A stretch of DNA of 64,000 bases from Linnemannia schmuckeri (taxonomy: Eukaryota > Mortierellomycota > Mortierellomycetes > Mortierellales > Mortierellaceae): NCBI GenBank assembly GCA_029449235.1, contig JANATG010000018.1, positions 744,001 through 808,000 on the forward strand, read 5' to 3'. The notes under the pieces were generated by a model that saw only the letters and a list, made by a program, of their open reading frames with translations, had not been told where the DNA came from and did no database searches. Of the stretch, positions 47,475 through 58,139 are shown one piece after another. How positions within the stretch are numbered: the stretch's first letter is position 1; every line of letters starts with the position of its first letter. The position numbers and the translations under genes are program-made.

Positions 47475-49405
47475 CACCAACCCGGCGCCTGTTCTGGAGC
47501 CATTTGAATGACGCCGTAATGTCCCTTTTCCTAGTAAAGAATCCAGCCTGAAATAGGGATGGTCAGTGTTGGTAGATCCAAGTCGCCTCCACCCAGTCCA
47601 TTGTCACTTTCGTCTCGTCCGTCTCTGCACTAAACGAGCCTCGGAGAGTTGCTAGCTCCTCCAACTCCGAAAGGTGGTTTCGGAATCCCGGTCGGCTCGC
47701 CAAAGGGTTCCCGACGCTCAGCATAGCAGGAAACGACATGGGACTCTTCGGCGTCTCCGCGTTCACTTCGCCGTCTCCGCGTTCACTTCGCCGTCTCCGC
47801 GTTCACTTCGCCGTCTCCGCGTTCACTTCGCCGTCTCCGCGTTCACTTCGCCGTCGTCGTCAAAAGTTACCATCGTGAGATCCAGAACCTCCAACCTTGT
47901 CAACGAGCCAATCCGACGGTAAAATTCCTCCAGCCGGGAAAAGTGATGCGTCTCGGCCTCGGAAAGGGTGATAGGAGCTTGGCGTGCGTAGTATGGTGGG
48001 ACTCCGGGCTCCACGGGCAGGTCATATCCGCTGATGGTGATCATGAGTGTCCGTAGTTTGGTGCACACCCAAGGAGATCCCAGAGCATCCTCCAGCGCGA
48101 TGTAACATTCATCGTTGTAATGGAATGGGACGAAAAGCACCTCCAGGTTACTGCACTCCTTGAAAATGATGGACGCAGAGAACCTGGTTAAGCTGACGAT
48201 ATCATGAATTTGAATCTCTTGCAACGTTGTCGAATGCTGCTGAATCCCAAAGTTGAAAGCGGGATTGATGATTTCCAAAGGGCAGCCACGGAATTTGACG
48301 TGAGTGACCTGCTGCGCGGGTAAAGAGGCCAGGATCATGTGCGCCTCAATATCGTGCCTTTCGCCCGCAAACGACCCATATTTTAACACCTCGATCCTGG
48401 GACACGCCTTTCTGATAAACTCGCCCATGGTCTTGATTACCACATCGTCGGCCTTCACGTAGGTGTCCAATTTCTTGATGTTGGGACAATGGGCGAACAT
48501 CATGCGGGAGGCCGGTCAGCGATGGCCAGTAGGAGTAAGACATGCCATGAAAGCACAGGTAATCGAGATTGGATAAGGGCCTTTGTCGTTGAACACACAG
48601 AGCCACCGCTTCCGCTATCTCCTCCTCCACATCGTCCTCGTTGCTGCTTTGTTCTCCAGAAGAGGGTCCATTAACTGTTGAATAATCCCCGATGTCATCA
48701 AGGATCATAGTAAGGACCTGGAGTGAGGGTGGGCATGAGAAGAAAAGATGGGACCACAACTCCATCCAGTCGTCTCCCTCGTCCTTGCAAATTACTCTAA
48801 CGTCCAGCTTCTTCAGCCTGCATAGTCCAGCAATGACCCCACCGAAGCGTCGACCATCACAAGAATTCAGGAGCGGAACACCATTCAAATTGAGATCAAC
48901 CAGGCCTGGGTTGAGAGATATCAGCCAGCATGGTTCGAAGATTGCTGACACTGGACATGGTGCATGGATGCCTCCATGAGAGAATGAGGTCTAGATCAAG
49001 TTGCGAAAGACAAGTCATGGGTGGCAGGGCGACCACCTGGCAGGTACGGATGTCAGGCGGAGGCAACTAGGCGAGTCGTGAACTAGAGGCATCCATGGTT
49101 GGTGAGTGGATCTCCTCAAAGTCGAGCACACAATTGTAGTAGTATCCGAGCTCGTCGATATCAATCTCTACTCTCCTGACATATTGAATGTTGCGTGCAA
49201 GAGCGAGTAGAGCCGGGATAGAGCAGAAAAGCTTGGAGGGATGGCTACGAATGACTTTCAGGTTCCTATAGACAGACGGTGTCCAGTGCCTGTACATCGT
49301 GCGACAGGTGCGGGCGAGATTGGAGACATCCTACTGATCGAGGTAAAGGACCAAGAGTCCGGCGAGTTCAGGGGTGTCGAAGAACAGTGTGCTGGATTCG
49401 AACAT
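47475..49405 (-). pseudogene. Decayed F-box/LRR-like gene (array copy 2)
   Basis: Similarity to copies 1 and 3 runs from a start at 49405 (MFESSTLFFDTPELAGLL) to a remnant of the C-terminal motif near 47490, but the frame is broken. An early stop follows LVLYLDQ (about 49331). Recognisable pieces then continue at 49297-49067, 48951-48346, 48503-47823 and 47766-47563 in different frames. The change near 48500, just before FAHCPNIKKLD, is a clear frameshift. A stop truncates the WIYQH motif where copy 1 has WMDQNWPLLR. A 20-bp minisatellite (47761-47855) is inserted where copy 1 encodes NGQVDERKVNN. Multiple independent lesions indicate a non-functional relic, unless assembly errors explain them. 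Confidence 0.82.
47761..47855. repeat. 20-bp minisatellite, four perfect units and one partial
   Basis: The unit gttcacttcgccgtctccgc repeats at 47761, 47781, 47801 and 47821, and a fifth copy diverges after 15 bases. A related half-unit precedes it at 47751. Because 20 is not a multiple of three, each added unit shifts the reading frame of the host gene. The unit derives from sequence encoding a GEVNAE-like peptide in the F-box/LRR-like pseudogene. Confidence 0.95.
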
Positions 49406-49792
49406 GGTTGGATAGTTGTTCAAGAAAGAGAATGGAGGCGTTGTTGAAAGGACAACTGCAATGAGTTGACATTTTATGACTTTACTCTTGCAGGACTGGG
49501 ATAGGATAGGATAGGATTGGATAGGATAGGATGGGCGTGAGAACTTTTGCACACAAAAATATCAGCAAGAGACCTTGCATCCGTTTATCAAAAAGCAACT
49601 TGTTGAGCATTCACTTTTCAAAAAGCAACGTGTTAGTGAAACGCAGGTTTCCCTGGTGATCTGGTCGTAGGTAACTTCTCGTTCCTGAATCGTGTTTGAC
49701 ACCAGTCACCATCATTCTACGCGTTTCAGATGTACAACAAGTAACAATAGACCCAATGGTTGATTTTAAAGACTCAAATAGTTGGCTCATGT
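49406..49792. other. Spacer between array copies 2 and 3
   Basis: Apart from the GGATA repeat it contains an imperfect direct repeat of the phrase tcaaaaagcaac.tgtt (near 49588 and 49617). No gene is supported. It should hold the 3' UTR of copy 3. Confidence 0.5.
49497..49532. repeat. Imperfect GGATA pentanucleotide repeat
   Basis: About seven tandem ggata/ggatt/ggatg units lie just upstream of the start of array copy 2, in its putative promoter or 5' UTR. Confidence 0.85.
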
Positions 49793-51682
49793 TTAATATC
49801 TCGTAAGTACAATCTCCTTTCCCTCCTCGTCCTTGCGCTTATCCACGAGCCACCTGAACGGGGGTGTCATATGCGAACTGTTCATGGCAAATGTCGCCAT
49901 TCTGAGTAAAGGCCAGTTCTCATCCATCCACCTCGCCTCAGCCCACCCCACCGTCACCTTGGTCTCCTCTTCATTCACATCAACCGCCCCCTCTAACGTC
50001 TCCAGCTTTTTCAGTCCTGCCAAAAGGTGAAGAAACCCAGGTCGACCAGGAACAGTGGTGGTGTTGGTGGTGTCCGGAAGGCTTAGCATTGCAGGAAATG
50101 TTGAACGATGGTATGTCCAATAAGGCGTATTCATTCCCGCTGGTGTGCGGACTTCAGTTGTTTGTAGATGGAGATGTTGTAGACTTGTTAAGGCGCCAAT
50201 CTGTCGATAGAATTTCTCTAGCTGGGCAAAATGCTGGATCTCGGCTTGGGAGAGTGTGATCGGAGTTGGACGAGAGTAGTATGGCGCGCTTCCGGGTTCA
50301 ACGACGGGTAGTTGGCATCCATCGATGGTCAGCTGGAGTTTTTGTAGCTTGGTGCAGCTCCAAGGAAACTCCACAGCATCGGCCAAGGTGATGTAGTGGC
50401 CAGTATTGTCATAATAGGGAATTTTAAGAATCTCCAGGTTCAGACACTCTGCGAGAATGACGGAAAGAGAAATCCTATGTAAGTAATCGACGCCGTCAAT
50501 TTGAATGTTTCGCAAAGTGGTCGAGTGCCGCTGAAAGGCGTTGTTGTTGGTGGTGGAATGGTCGATGTCCGCAAACTTTCCAAAGTACATAAGATCGGTG
50601 AACTGCTGCGCCGGGACAGAATCCATGATCCTTAGAGGTAGAGAGTTGAATGTCGAAGATTCAGACGCCCTGTATACTAACGACTCGATCCTGGGACATG
50701 CCTTGCCGATATTTACTCCAATTGTATCATCCTTCCCCTCTGATTCGATCTTTGGGATATCCAATCTCTTGACGTTCGGACAGTGCGCGAAAATTGAGTG
50801 AACGTCGATCTCAGAAGGCCAGCAGCGACGACCATAGACAAACAACTTCTCTAGACTGACCAGTGGTTCCTGCTTTTGAACAATCGCATCGACTCCGTCA
50901 TCTTCCTCCTCCTTCTCCTCCCGGAGGTCACTCTGGTTGTCCAATGGGAAACTTCTCACACTCTGTGCTACCTTAATGCGGAGACTTTGAAGGGATGACG
51001 GTGCACTGAAGAAAGTAGGCGACCAGAGCTCAAACCATTCGCCGTTTCGGGTGGCAATGTTCAAACTCAATTCCTTCAACTTGGAGAGTCCAGAAATGGT
51101 GAAGGCGAGACGCTGAGCATCCCGAACATCCTGAACAGGAAGGACGTCGATATGTAAGGAGATCAAGTCAGCATTAAGGGAAATCAGCCAACAGAGCTGG
51201 GTCATCGTCACCCGAGGGTCTCTAACACTGGCCGGATATCTGTCGTCCTTTGAGTTCAAGTTCACAATGAGCTGTGACAAGCGCGTCATAGGAGGAAGGG
51301 TGACGAACGGGCGAGTGTGGGTGTCGGTCGCCGGCATCCAGGTCGTCCGTCGTACCGGAGGCGTGTCCGCTACGCTTGAGGTGACATCCTTGGAGGTGAG
51401 CACGCAGCTATAATAGTGAACGAGCTCGTCCATTCCAAAACAGAGGAGCCTAATGTGCTGTATGTTGCGAGCAAGAGCTTGAAGGGCTGCGGTCGAGGAG
51501 AAAACTTTGAAGACGCCAGAAGTGCCAAGACCAAGCAGATTCCTGTAAAGTAATGGTGTACAGGTCCTATGCATCGCTCGATTGGTGCTAGCGAGATTCG
51601 CAACATCGTTCTTGTCGAGATGTAACGCCACCAGATCGAGTAGTTCTGGTATATTGAAGAAGCGCCTGTAAGTGTTGGACAT
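49793..51682 (-). CDS. F-box/LRR-like protein (array copy 3, intact)
   Basis: A single exon encodes about 629 residues from the Met of MSNTYRRFFNIPELLDLV. The upstream in-frame Met (51796) would add residues absent from copy 1. The F-box-like N-terminus (FFNIPELLDLVALHLDKNDV, then LASTNRAMHRTCTPLLYRNL) is followed by irregular LRRs. Landmarks shared with copy 1 are FAHCPNVKRLDI, ECLNLEILKIP, SPCTKLQKL-type CTKLQ and a C-terminal WAEARWMDENWPLLRMATF. The acidic insert of copy 1 is reduced to a short Glu/Asp run. It is probably an SCF-type adaptor by architecture, target unknown. It is uninterrupted by stops, unlike its neighbours, which suggests it is under selection or recent. Confidence 0.82.
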   Translation of the reverse strand: MSNTYRRFFNIPELLDLVALHLDKNDVANLASTNRAMHRTCTPLLYRNLLGLGTSGVFKVFSSTAALQALARNIQHIRLLCFGMDELVHYYSCVLTSKDVTSSVADTPPVRRTTWMPATDTHTRPFVTLPPMTRLSQLIVNLNSKDDRYPASVRDPRVTMTQLCWLISLNADLISLHIDVLPVQDVRDAQRLAFTISGLSKLKELSLNIATRNGEWFELWSPTFFSAPSSLQSLRIKVAQSVRSFPLDNQSDLREEKEEEDDGVDAIVQKQEPLVSLEKLFVYGRRCWPSEIDVHSIFAHCPNVKRLDIPKIESEGKDDTIGVNIGKACPRIESLVYRASESSTFNSLPLRIMDSVPAQQFTDLMYFGKFADIDHSTTNNNAFQRHSTTLRNIQIDGVDYLHRISLSVILAECLNLEILKIPYYDNTGHYITLADAVEFPWSCTKLQKLQLTIDGCQLPVVEPGSAPYYSRPTPITLSQAEIQHFAQLEKFYRQIGALTSLQHLHLQTTEVRTPAGMNTPYWTYHRSTFPAMLSLPDTTNTTTVPGRPGFLHLLAGLKKLETLEGAVDVNEEETKVTVGWAEARWMDENWPLLRMATFAMNSSHMTPPFRWLVDKRKDEEGKEIVLTRY

Positions 51683-52139
51683 GATTGTTGGTGAGTCTAC
51701 GAGTGTCTGTGTGTTGGATGGATGAGAAGACAGAAGAATTAATTTTGCAGCAGCTTTTTTTATGTGATGTTTGCGTGTTACGCAGAGTCTTGGCAAACGT
51801 CATGCGCGTAAAATTAATTAACCGAGAAGGCATACACCATTGTCTAACCCCTTTAATGACGACGCGCGGCGCGATTTTGTGCACAGTCCTCCAAGAAATG
51901 TAAAACCAAAACGGTTTCAGGAACCACTGCTCCACGGCGGTGGACCAAATTTGTCTGATAAAAACTACCCCTTTCAAATTCATATCAGTGATACTGCCAA
52001 ATAATTAATGCATTCGCATTCTTAATCAGCAGTGTTACTATAAGCGCGAAAGTCGAAGGTCAACTTGGTCACCCCCTTATAGAAGCAAATACGTCGTAAA
52101 CGCGGCCAGCGCCATCCCTGAAATCCCAAACATACATAC
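51683..52139. other. Spacer upstream of array copy 3
   Basis: This is AT-rich sequence with no open frame of interest. It probably contains the promoter of copy 3 and separates it from the truncated fragment at 52140-52286. Confidence 0.5.
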
Positions 52140-52286
52140 TTAGAGACTTGACAAGCGATGGTGCGCAAAGTCTATGCAGCAGTCGGTTGGTACAGGCGAG
52201 ATGCAAATACCCTTTAGGTCAAGGTAAACCGTCAATTGGTCAAGTAGTTCCTGAATGTTGAAGAATCGATCAAAAGCGTCCGACAT
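52140..52286 (-). pseudogene. 5' fragment of an F-box/LRR-like gene (array copy 4)
   Basis: The frame begins MSDAFDRFFNIQELLDQLTV, closely like copy 3, and continues for about 48 codons before a stop. It covers only the F-box-like segment, and no LRR part follows. The segment after DLKGICISPVPT is already frameshifted relative to the family. It is a truncated duplicate, and its promoter may still be present. Confidence 0.75.
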
Positions 52287-52410
52287 GGTACTAGTGGTGT
52301 TGGTGGTGGGTGAGCGAGAGTGAGCGGATGAGTGAATAGTAAACGTGCGTCGAGAGATGATGGCAAAGACTGAAAAAGGAAGGTCGTATTTCACTTGTTA
52401 TGCTTATGGC

Positions 52411-52436
52411 TTTTTTTTTTTTTTTTTTTTTTTTTT
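52411..52436. repeat. Poly(T) tract, 26 nt
   Basis: The run lies between fragment copy 4 and the 3' end of decayed copy 5. It reads as poly(A) in the array's orientation. Confidence 0.9.
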
Positions 52437-52599
52437 GCTGCTGGTAAAGGATTTGAGCTAGAGGTAACTGGTCGGCACATGCAGTGTTGTTGACCATGAC
52501 TTCGCTTCTGCATATTTTATTTTTCTATCCGGAAGAATGTTATCAATCATTGTCCTCATTATGTGTTCAAAAAAGTGACCAGTCTCCCTTCTTGAGACT

Positions 52600-54463
52600 C
52601 TTCTCGGGCCACACAAATGGCTCTAACACACTACTCTTCCCAGAAAAAAATGCACCATGTTCAAGACGCGACTAGTGCTCGTGCATGAAGCGGACCTCGT
52701 CCCACCCCGTCGTCACCTTCGTCTCCTCCGCACCCGCACGAAACGAGCCTCTGAGCGTCCTCAGGTCCTTCATTCCAGACAAATAGTGCAGATACCCCAT
52801 TGTCGTCCACCTTCTGCGTCAAGTTAAGGAAGGCACAACAAGGCAGGAAAGGTGTGGAGACTGTCCAGCCAGTTGTGGGAAAGACGACCTCCTCTGTCCA
52901 GCTTTGCCATTCTAAGGTCCAGATGCTGCATCGCTGTTAACGACCCGATTTTCCGGTAGAGAATCTCGACCTGGAGAAGCGGATCACCTCAGGTTTGGAA
53001 AGGGAGGGGTAGGGGGGGGGGGGGGTGCTGCGGCCAGAATAATATGGTTTGAGGAGGCAGCGATCTATTGTTGATCCTTCTGATGGTTCTGGAGCTCGCG
53101 TCCATTAATGCAGAGTACAAGTCGCTTCAGCCAGCTGCAATTTCACGGTTCCTGGTTAATAAAATCCTCCAAATCGACATAGTGGCTTCTCTGGCCATAG
53201 GAAATGACGAGTTCCTCCAATCCATAGCACTTTTTGAGAATAAAGGCGACACGGATCCTGGAAGTTAACCTCTCGGACTGGTTGAGATCCTCGTAGTGTG
53301 ACAAAGTGTCGTTGGAGCAGTTGAAGATTGTCCTACAAGCTTTCCGAGTCAAGAAAGCATTTATAGTACTCAAATTCTTCGAGCTGCTGGACCGGCAATG
53401 CGCCCATGATCCTGAAGGGTAGATTGTCATTCTCCATGGTTTCCGCATAAGGGTATCTGAGCGATGTAATCTTGAGGCACGTCTTGCCAATGTACTCCCC
53501 TATAGCATCAACATCATGGAACTCTGTTAGGAAGGTAGGAAAAGGCTCTTGACGTTTGGACAGTACCCAAACATCTGTAGGATGTCAAAAGTCGAGGTCC
53601 CTCCATCTAACTCTCACAACATCAAACTCTCCAGCATGCCCAACGATCTTTGACTTCCAAGATGGCACCGTTGGCAACTCATCGTCGTTACCATCCTGCC
53701 TCTCGAACCCGGTCTCAATCTGCGGCAGATTGTTCTCGTCCTCTCTGAACGGCAATATCGACAGGCGCTTGACTGACGGAGAGCAACTGAAGAATAGATC
53801 AAAATGCGATCGAGCTGGCATGACGGAAAACGATGGGAGCGAAACTTTCAACTCTTGCAACTCGGTCACCCCTACAATGGCTCTGCAAAGACGTTGGAAT
53901 CCTTGAAGCCTGTGCTGTGGATCTTGCCCACGTGCAGATGAGTCAGGTGTCGGTTAAGAGACAGCATCCAGCAAAGTTGGGCCGTCATCACTCGAAAGTC
54001 AGCGGAACTTGGTATCTTGTAGGCGTTGTTGGCGTCTTCAGACGCAAGAGAGAAATCCACCAGATTGGTCATCGGTGGCAAGGGCATTAGCTCGAGTTCG
54101 TTTGTGAGAGAGTCTGGCGGAGGTAACCAGCTGGAGGTCATTGAGGTGTTGGAGTATCGATGGTGGTGTGAGACTGAAGATCCTCAAAAGCCAGAACGCA
54201 ATTGTAAAAGTACGCGAGGTCCTCCACTTCGAAATAGACCTTCTTGACGTGTTGTACGTTGCGAATAAGGGCGGTCATTCCTGTGGTAGAGTTGAAGACT
54301 TTGACGCTCCGCCCAAGCCGAATAATAGTCAGCCCCCTGTAAAAGACAGAGGTGTATGACATGTTATATTGCGGCAGGCGCGGGTGAGTCTCGAGAGGTC
54401 CTGCTGTGTGAGATAAGACGCGAGGATGTCGACCAGCTCTTGAATGCCGAAGAACTGGTTCAT
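52600..54463 (-). pseudogene. Decayed F-box/LRR-like gene (array copy 5)
   Basis: The start at 54463 (MNQFFGIQELVDILASYL) resembles the intact copies. The frame shifts within about 40 codons (near 54355) and continues in another frame to a stop at about 54138. Further pieces at 54141-53872, 53869-53585 and 53490-53143 carry family landmarks (TAQLCWMLSLNRHLTHLHV, CYGLEELVISYG) in changing frames. The 3' third (52600-53050) is barely recognisable and contains a 14-nt G run. The gene is a relic with many lesions, older looking than copy 2. The 3' boundary is approximate. Confidence 0.75.
53012..53025. repeat. Poly(G) tract, 14 nt
   Basis: A run of 14 G lies inside the 3' part of the decayed array copy 5. 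Intact copies have no such tract. Confidence 0.85.
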
Positions 54464-54543
54464 GGTGCCGCCATGGTGGGTGAATGTGTTGATGGGGAGA
54501 TGGAATGGAAACTTGCCGGAGAGAAACCAAATCTATTTCATTC

Positions 54544-54567
54544 TTTTTTTTTTTTTTTTTTTTTTTT
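54544..54567. repeat. Poly(T) tract, 24 nt
   Basis: The run lies between the start of decayed copy 5 and the 3' end of fragment copy 6, about 210 nt beyond the latter's stop. It reads as poly(A) in that orientation. Confidence 0.9.
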
Positions 54568-54778
54568 ATTCCTCACCTATGTGACTTATCACTTTGAGAC
54601 AGAGAGAGATAAAACTAAATGAACGACACGTCCATGAACGAGATCAACACATACATGCATCCGACATAAGCGTGTGACTTTGTGAAAGTACCATCCTTGG
54701 CACGATATATCCATTCGATTATTTCGTCCGCATGAAGAATAATACTTTTGTCCGCTCTTCAATAAAAAGGCACACTCG

Positions 54779-55030
54779 TTACCTAATTTTTGCTATCGCG
54801 ACTCCATCGCGTCCCACTACCCTGTCCCCAAGCTTCAATTCATGCGGGTAATAGTACACGACCTTCAGCTTATCCTCGCGCTTTGGTCGGAGCCAGTCAA
54901 ACGGATTTGTCGCATCCACCGAGTAGTTGAAAAACGTGGCTGCCCTGAGCAGAGGCCAGTGCTCGTCAACCCATTTCACCTCTGAACACCTCATTGTCTG
55001 TCTCGTTTCGCCTGTGTCTGCGCTGACCCA
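54779..55030 (-). pseudogene. 3' fragment of an F-box/LRR-like gene (array copy 6)
   Basis: Only the family C-terminus is present: a GETRQTMRCSEV stretch leads to KWVDEHWPLLRAATFF and NPFDWLRPKRED, matching WMDQNWPLLRHAEFF and PPFKWLKSKRRN of copy 1. Recognisable similarity stops near 55030, so the copy is truncated at its 5' side. The open frame from 54994 to 54779 has no F-box and is unlikely to be functional. Confidence 0.75.
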
Positions 55031-55081
55031 TCCTTGAAGTGTGAGGGGGTGTTTAGTTTGTCCAATTCAATCGTTTATTTC

Positions 55082-55082
<1 letters not shown>

Positions 55083-55120
<38 letters not shown>
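55083..55120. repeat. Poly(T) tract, 38 nt
   Basis: The run lies between the truncated array copy 6 and the GH47 mannosidase gene, close to the 5' truncation point of copy 6. Confidence 0.9.
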
Positions 55121-55122
<2 letters not shown>

Positions 55123-55436
55123 GTACAATCCGTTAACAATGGGTGGTCTGGCAAATGGCAGCAAATATGGCCATTGAGGCAGGTTATTTCTATTATTCTG
55201 TTAAAGGAAAAACTATGTTGCTCCAAGACATTGGCGTAGCCTACATCTTCGTCAGCATCCTCTTCTTCATCATCATCATCAACTTGCTCCTCCTCCTTCT
55301 CCTCTTCTTTGCACTCTCTTAATCTCCTCCTACCCATCGTACTATCTTATTCTCCTCTCCCTCATCACATACTCGCAGCGACACTCTTACGCACAACAAA
55401 ACAAATCATTCTTGCTCTTCAGGAGTTTCTTCCCAA
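55121..55436. promoter_or_regulatory. Probable promoter and leader of the GH47 mannosidase gene
   Basis: Sequence between the poly(T) tract and the ATG at 55437 becomes CT/CA-rich over its right half, with a CTTC/ATC repeat at 55252-55320. No coding feature is supported on the plus strand; the minus-strand acidic open frame is a shadow of the repeat. Confidence 0.4.
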
Positions 55437-58139
55437 ATGGAGCCCCCGACATCCGATCGATGCCTTGGGCAATTCAGAACTGTGATTGATATCGAAAAGG
55501 GCTACAGTGAGCCCGACCAACAATACCCGTCCTCGGCTCGCACGACTGTCGGTGCTCCTCTCAGCGGTCTTAAAAAACTCTTCGACCACACAACAAACCC
55601 TATCGTCAGCGGGCGCTACACGATCAACCTTCGCCGCCTCTTTCTCCTACTACTCATCCTCATAGGCACGATCACACTATGGTTCGTTGCCATTCTCCCA
55701 GAACACTCAGCGGAAAGAACAGACTCGCTCATCCAGAACGCTGTTGGAATCACTAATCAGGATCGTTTGAAGGACGATGAGGACCATGCCCGCCCTCATG
55801 TTAGCCCTCATACTGGAGCCCAGGATTCTGCCACGTATAGATATGAGCGTGTTCGCGGCAAGGGTGCCAGGACCAGTTTGAAAAAGATTCAGTTCAAATT
55901 CCCTCCAGAGTCGGACCAGGATCGATTGCAACGAGAGAGCCGTTTACAAGCTGTTAGAGATGGATTCGAGCACGCCTGGACAGGTTATAGGGATCATGCA
56001 TGGGGACACGACGAAGTCAGTCCTGTCAGCGGAGGATACAAAGACAACTTCAATGGCTGGGGTGCAACAATGATCGATAGTTTGGATACCCTTGTCATCA
56101 TGGGCTTCAACAAGGAGTTTGACGAGGCGCTGGAATGGGTCAAGACAAAGTTTACCATGACTAATAACCCTACCATCCAGCTTCCGTTCTTCGAGACCAT
56201 CATTCGCTACATGGGAGGATTCCTTGGTGCCTATGACCTGACAGGAGAAAAGGTTCTGCTGGACAAGGCCGAGGAGCTCGGAAAGTACACCTTAAACGCT
56301 TTCCATGGATCTGATTTCCCCAGTAGTAAATTCACCATCGATCCCTCGTTTAGCGGCAGTGATGAGTCCTTTGTGCTTGCCGAGATCGGAACTTTGCAGC
56401 TAGAATTTTCTCATCTTTCGAAGCTGACTGGAAATCCCATCTACGATCAAAAGGTACGTACGGTTCGAACAAAATAAGAACAAAAAAGCGGTTGGAAGTG
56501 GATGTGGAGAGGTAAGAAGCATTTCTCTATGTTGCTGATCTTGGTAGGTATTGGAATCTGCTTTTAGGCCCGCAAAATTTTTGACATCTTGGGCTCCGCT
56601 ATGCCCGAGATCCCTGGGCTTCTCCCTCCTAATGTCCAAGCTGGCGAAGGTCGCAAGTATTCTAACTTCCAGGCATCTGTCGGCGGTATGGTCGACAGTT
56701 ACTATGAGGTATGTTTCCAGAAGCCAGCAATTGACGAAAAGGTTAAAAGAAGTCGGCGTTTTGTACATTCCCTCTCAAGCGCCCGTTCATTCACTTTCTG
56801 TATTTATAGTATCTTCTCAAGGAATGGATCCTGTTGGATGGAAAGGCAACCAAGTACAAGGAAATGTGTGAGTAGTCGCCACGTAGTGTGTCTTGTTTCC
56901 ATGTGGTTTGAACTCCGTACCTAGCTTTACATCACTTTCCTCATTTTAATCGACCCACACTTCCGCTTCTGAACACTATATATTAACTTCTTTCAAACAG
57001 TTGAGGAAGCCGTGTCCTCGATTAAGAAATACATGATCATGACCCCAGAAGATGGATCGAAGGATTATGTTATTTTGGGCCAAGTTAACTCTACATCCAA
57101 GACAGTCGAACCAGACATGGGTCATCTGGTAAGCAGCCCTTCAACACTCTCTAACCTATCCCAGCTAACTACTGCCTACTTTTACGATTTTTACTCATGG
57201 AAATGACGCCTTAAGGCGCAAAAGTTGTTAACTATGCGCATTCATCTATCTGTCCACTTGTTAGGCTTGCTTTATGTCAGGCTCGTTGGCAATGGGATCA
57301 AAGTACTTTGGTCGCTCTGAAGATCTGCTTCTGGCCAGACAAGTTGCTCAAGGATGTTACCTTGGATACCACCACTCTGCCTCCGGATTGGCACCAGAGG
57401 CCGCAAGATTCACTGAATCGAGTCAGCCTGGCAAGTTTGTTACGGACCCCCAGCACTTTTTCAGCCAGTACCGTAGCCGCATGGAATACATTCTCCGACC
57501 AGGTAATACTGCGCTTTTAGTTTGTATGTTGGAAAAAAAGGTTTTAATTGACCGTCGCCTCTAATGCTTATGCCACTCTTTATTAGAAACTTTGGAAAGT
57601 CTGTGGATTTTGTACCGCCTCACGGGAGAGAAGAAGTACCAGGATCAGGCGTGGGAGATCTTCCAGGTAATGATAAATCTTGTGATGCTACGTCAATGTC
57701 AATGCGACAACGAAGTATTCCCTTGGTTAGGAATAAGAGCAAGCAATGGATGATTCGTAAACGGACATGCTAACGTATATCCCTTTGTGCTTGTTTTATG
57801 TGACATGCATAGTCGTTGGAGAGAAGCTGCCGTACTTCTATCGCTTACACAGGTCTCACGAACGTCAACAATATCAACTCTAAGGATAACAGGATGGAGA
57901 GGTATGTCAAGAAATACATATTTTATAGGCGACTAAAGAACAATCCGATGGCATATGATATTAGACAATAAGTGAACACCTACTAACTCTTTGATGTCCT
58001 TATTTTCTATCACCGGCCTTTTAGCTTCTTCTTGGCAGAGACATTGAAGTATTTATATTTAATATTCTCAACCCCAGATGTAATCTCGCTGGATGACTTT
58101 GTCCTTAACACTGAGGCGCATCCATTTCTTAGAACCTAA
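55437..58139 (+). CDS. Class I alpha-1,2-mannosidase (GH47), MNS1-like
   Basis: Eight exons (55437-56453, 56568-56708, 56810-56867, 57001-57128, 57265-57502, 57587-57666, 57813-57901, 58025-58139) give about 621 residues, all GT-AG and in frame. The topology is type II: a cytosolic tail of about 60 residues, a signal anchor (LRRLFLLLLILIGTITLWF, about 62-83), a stem, then the (alpha/alpha)7 catalytic domain. GH47 landmarks are AWGHDEVSPVSG, ATMIDSLDTLVIMG, PFFETIIRYMGGFLGAYDL, VEPDMGHLACFMSGS, and the ending SFFLAETLKYLYLIFS with NTEAHPF, whose Thr coordinates the essential calcium. The enzyme trims alpha-1,2-mannose from N-glycans in the ER or Golgi. I cannot distinguish the ER MNS1 type from Golgi mannosidase I by eye. 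Confidence 0.96.

Noticed and set aside
45185..55120. Possible transposon or LINE body within the F-box/LRR-like array
   Set aside because: No reverse transcriptase, endonuclease, transposase or terminal repeats could be recognised; only the duplicated host-type genes and homopolymers are visible.
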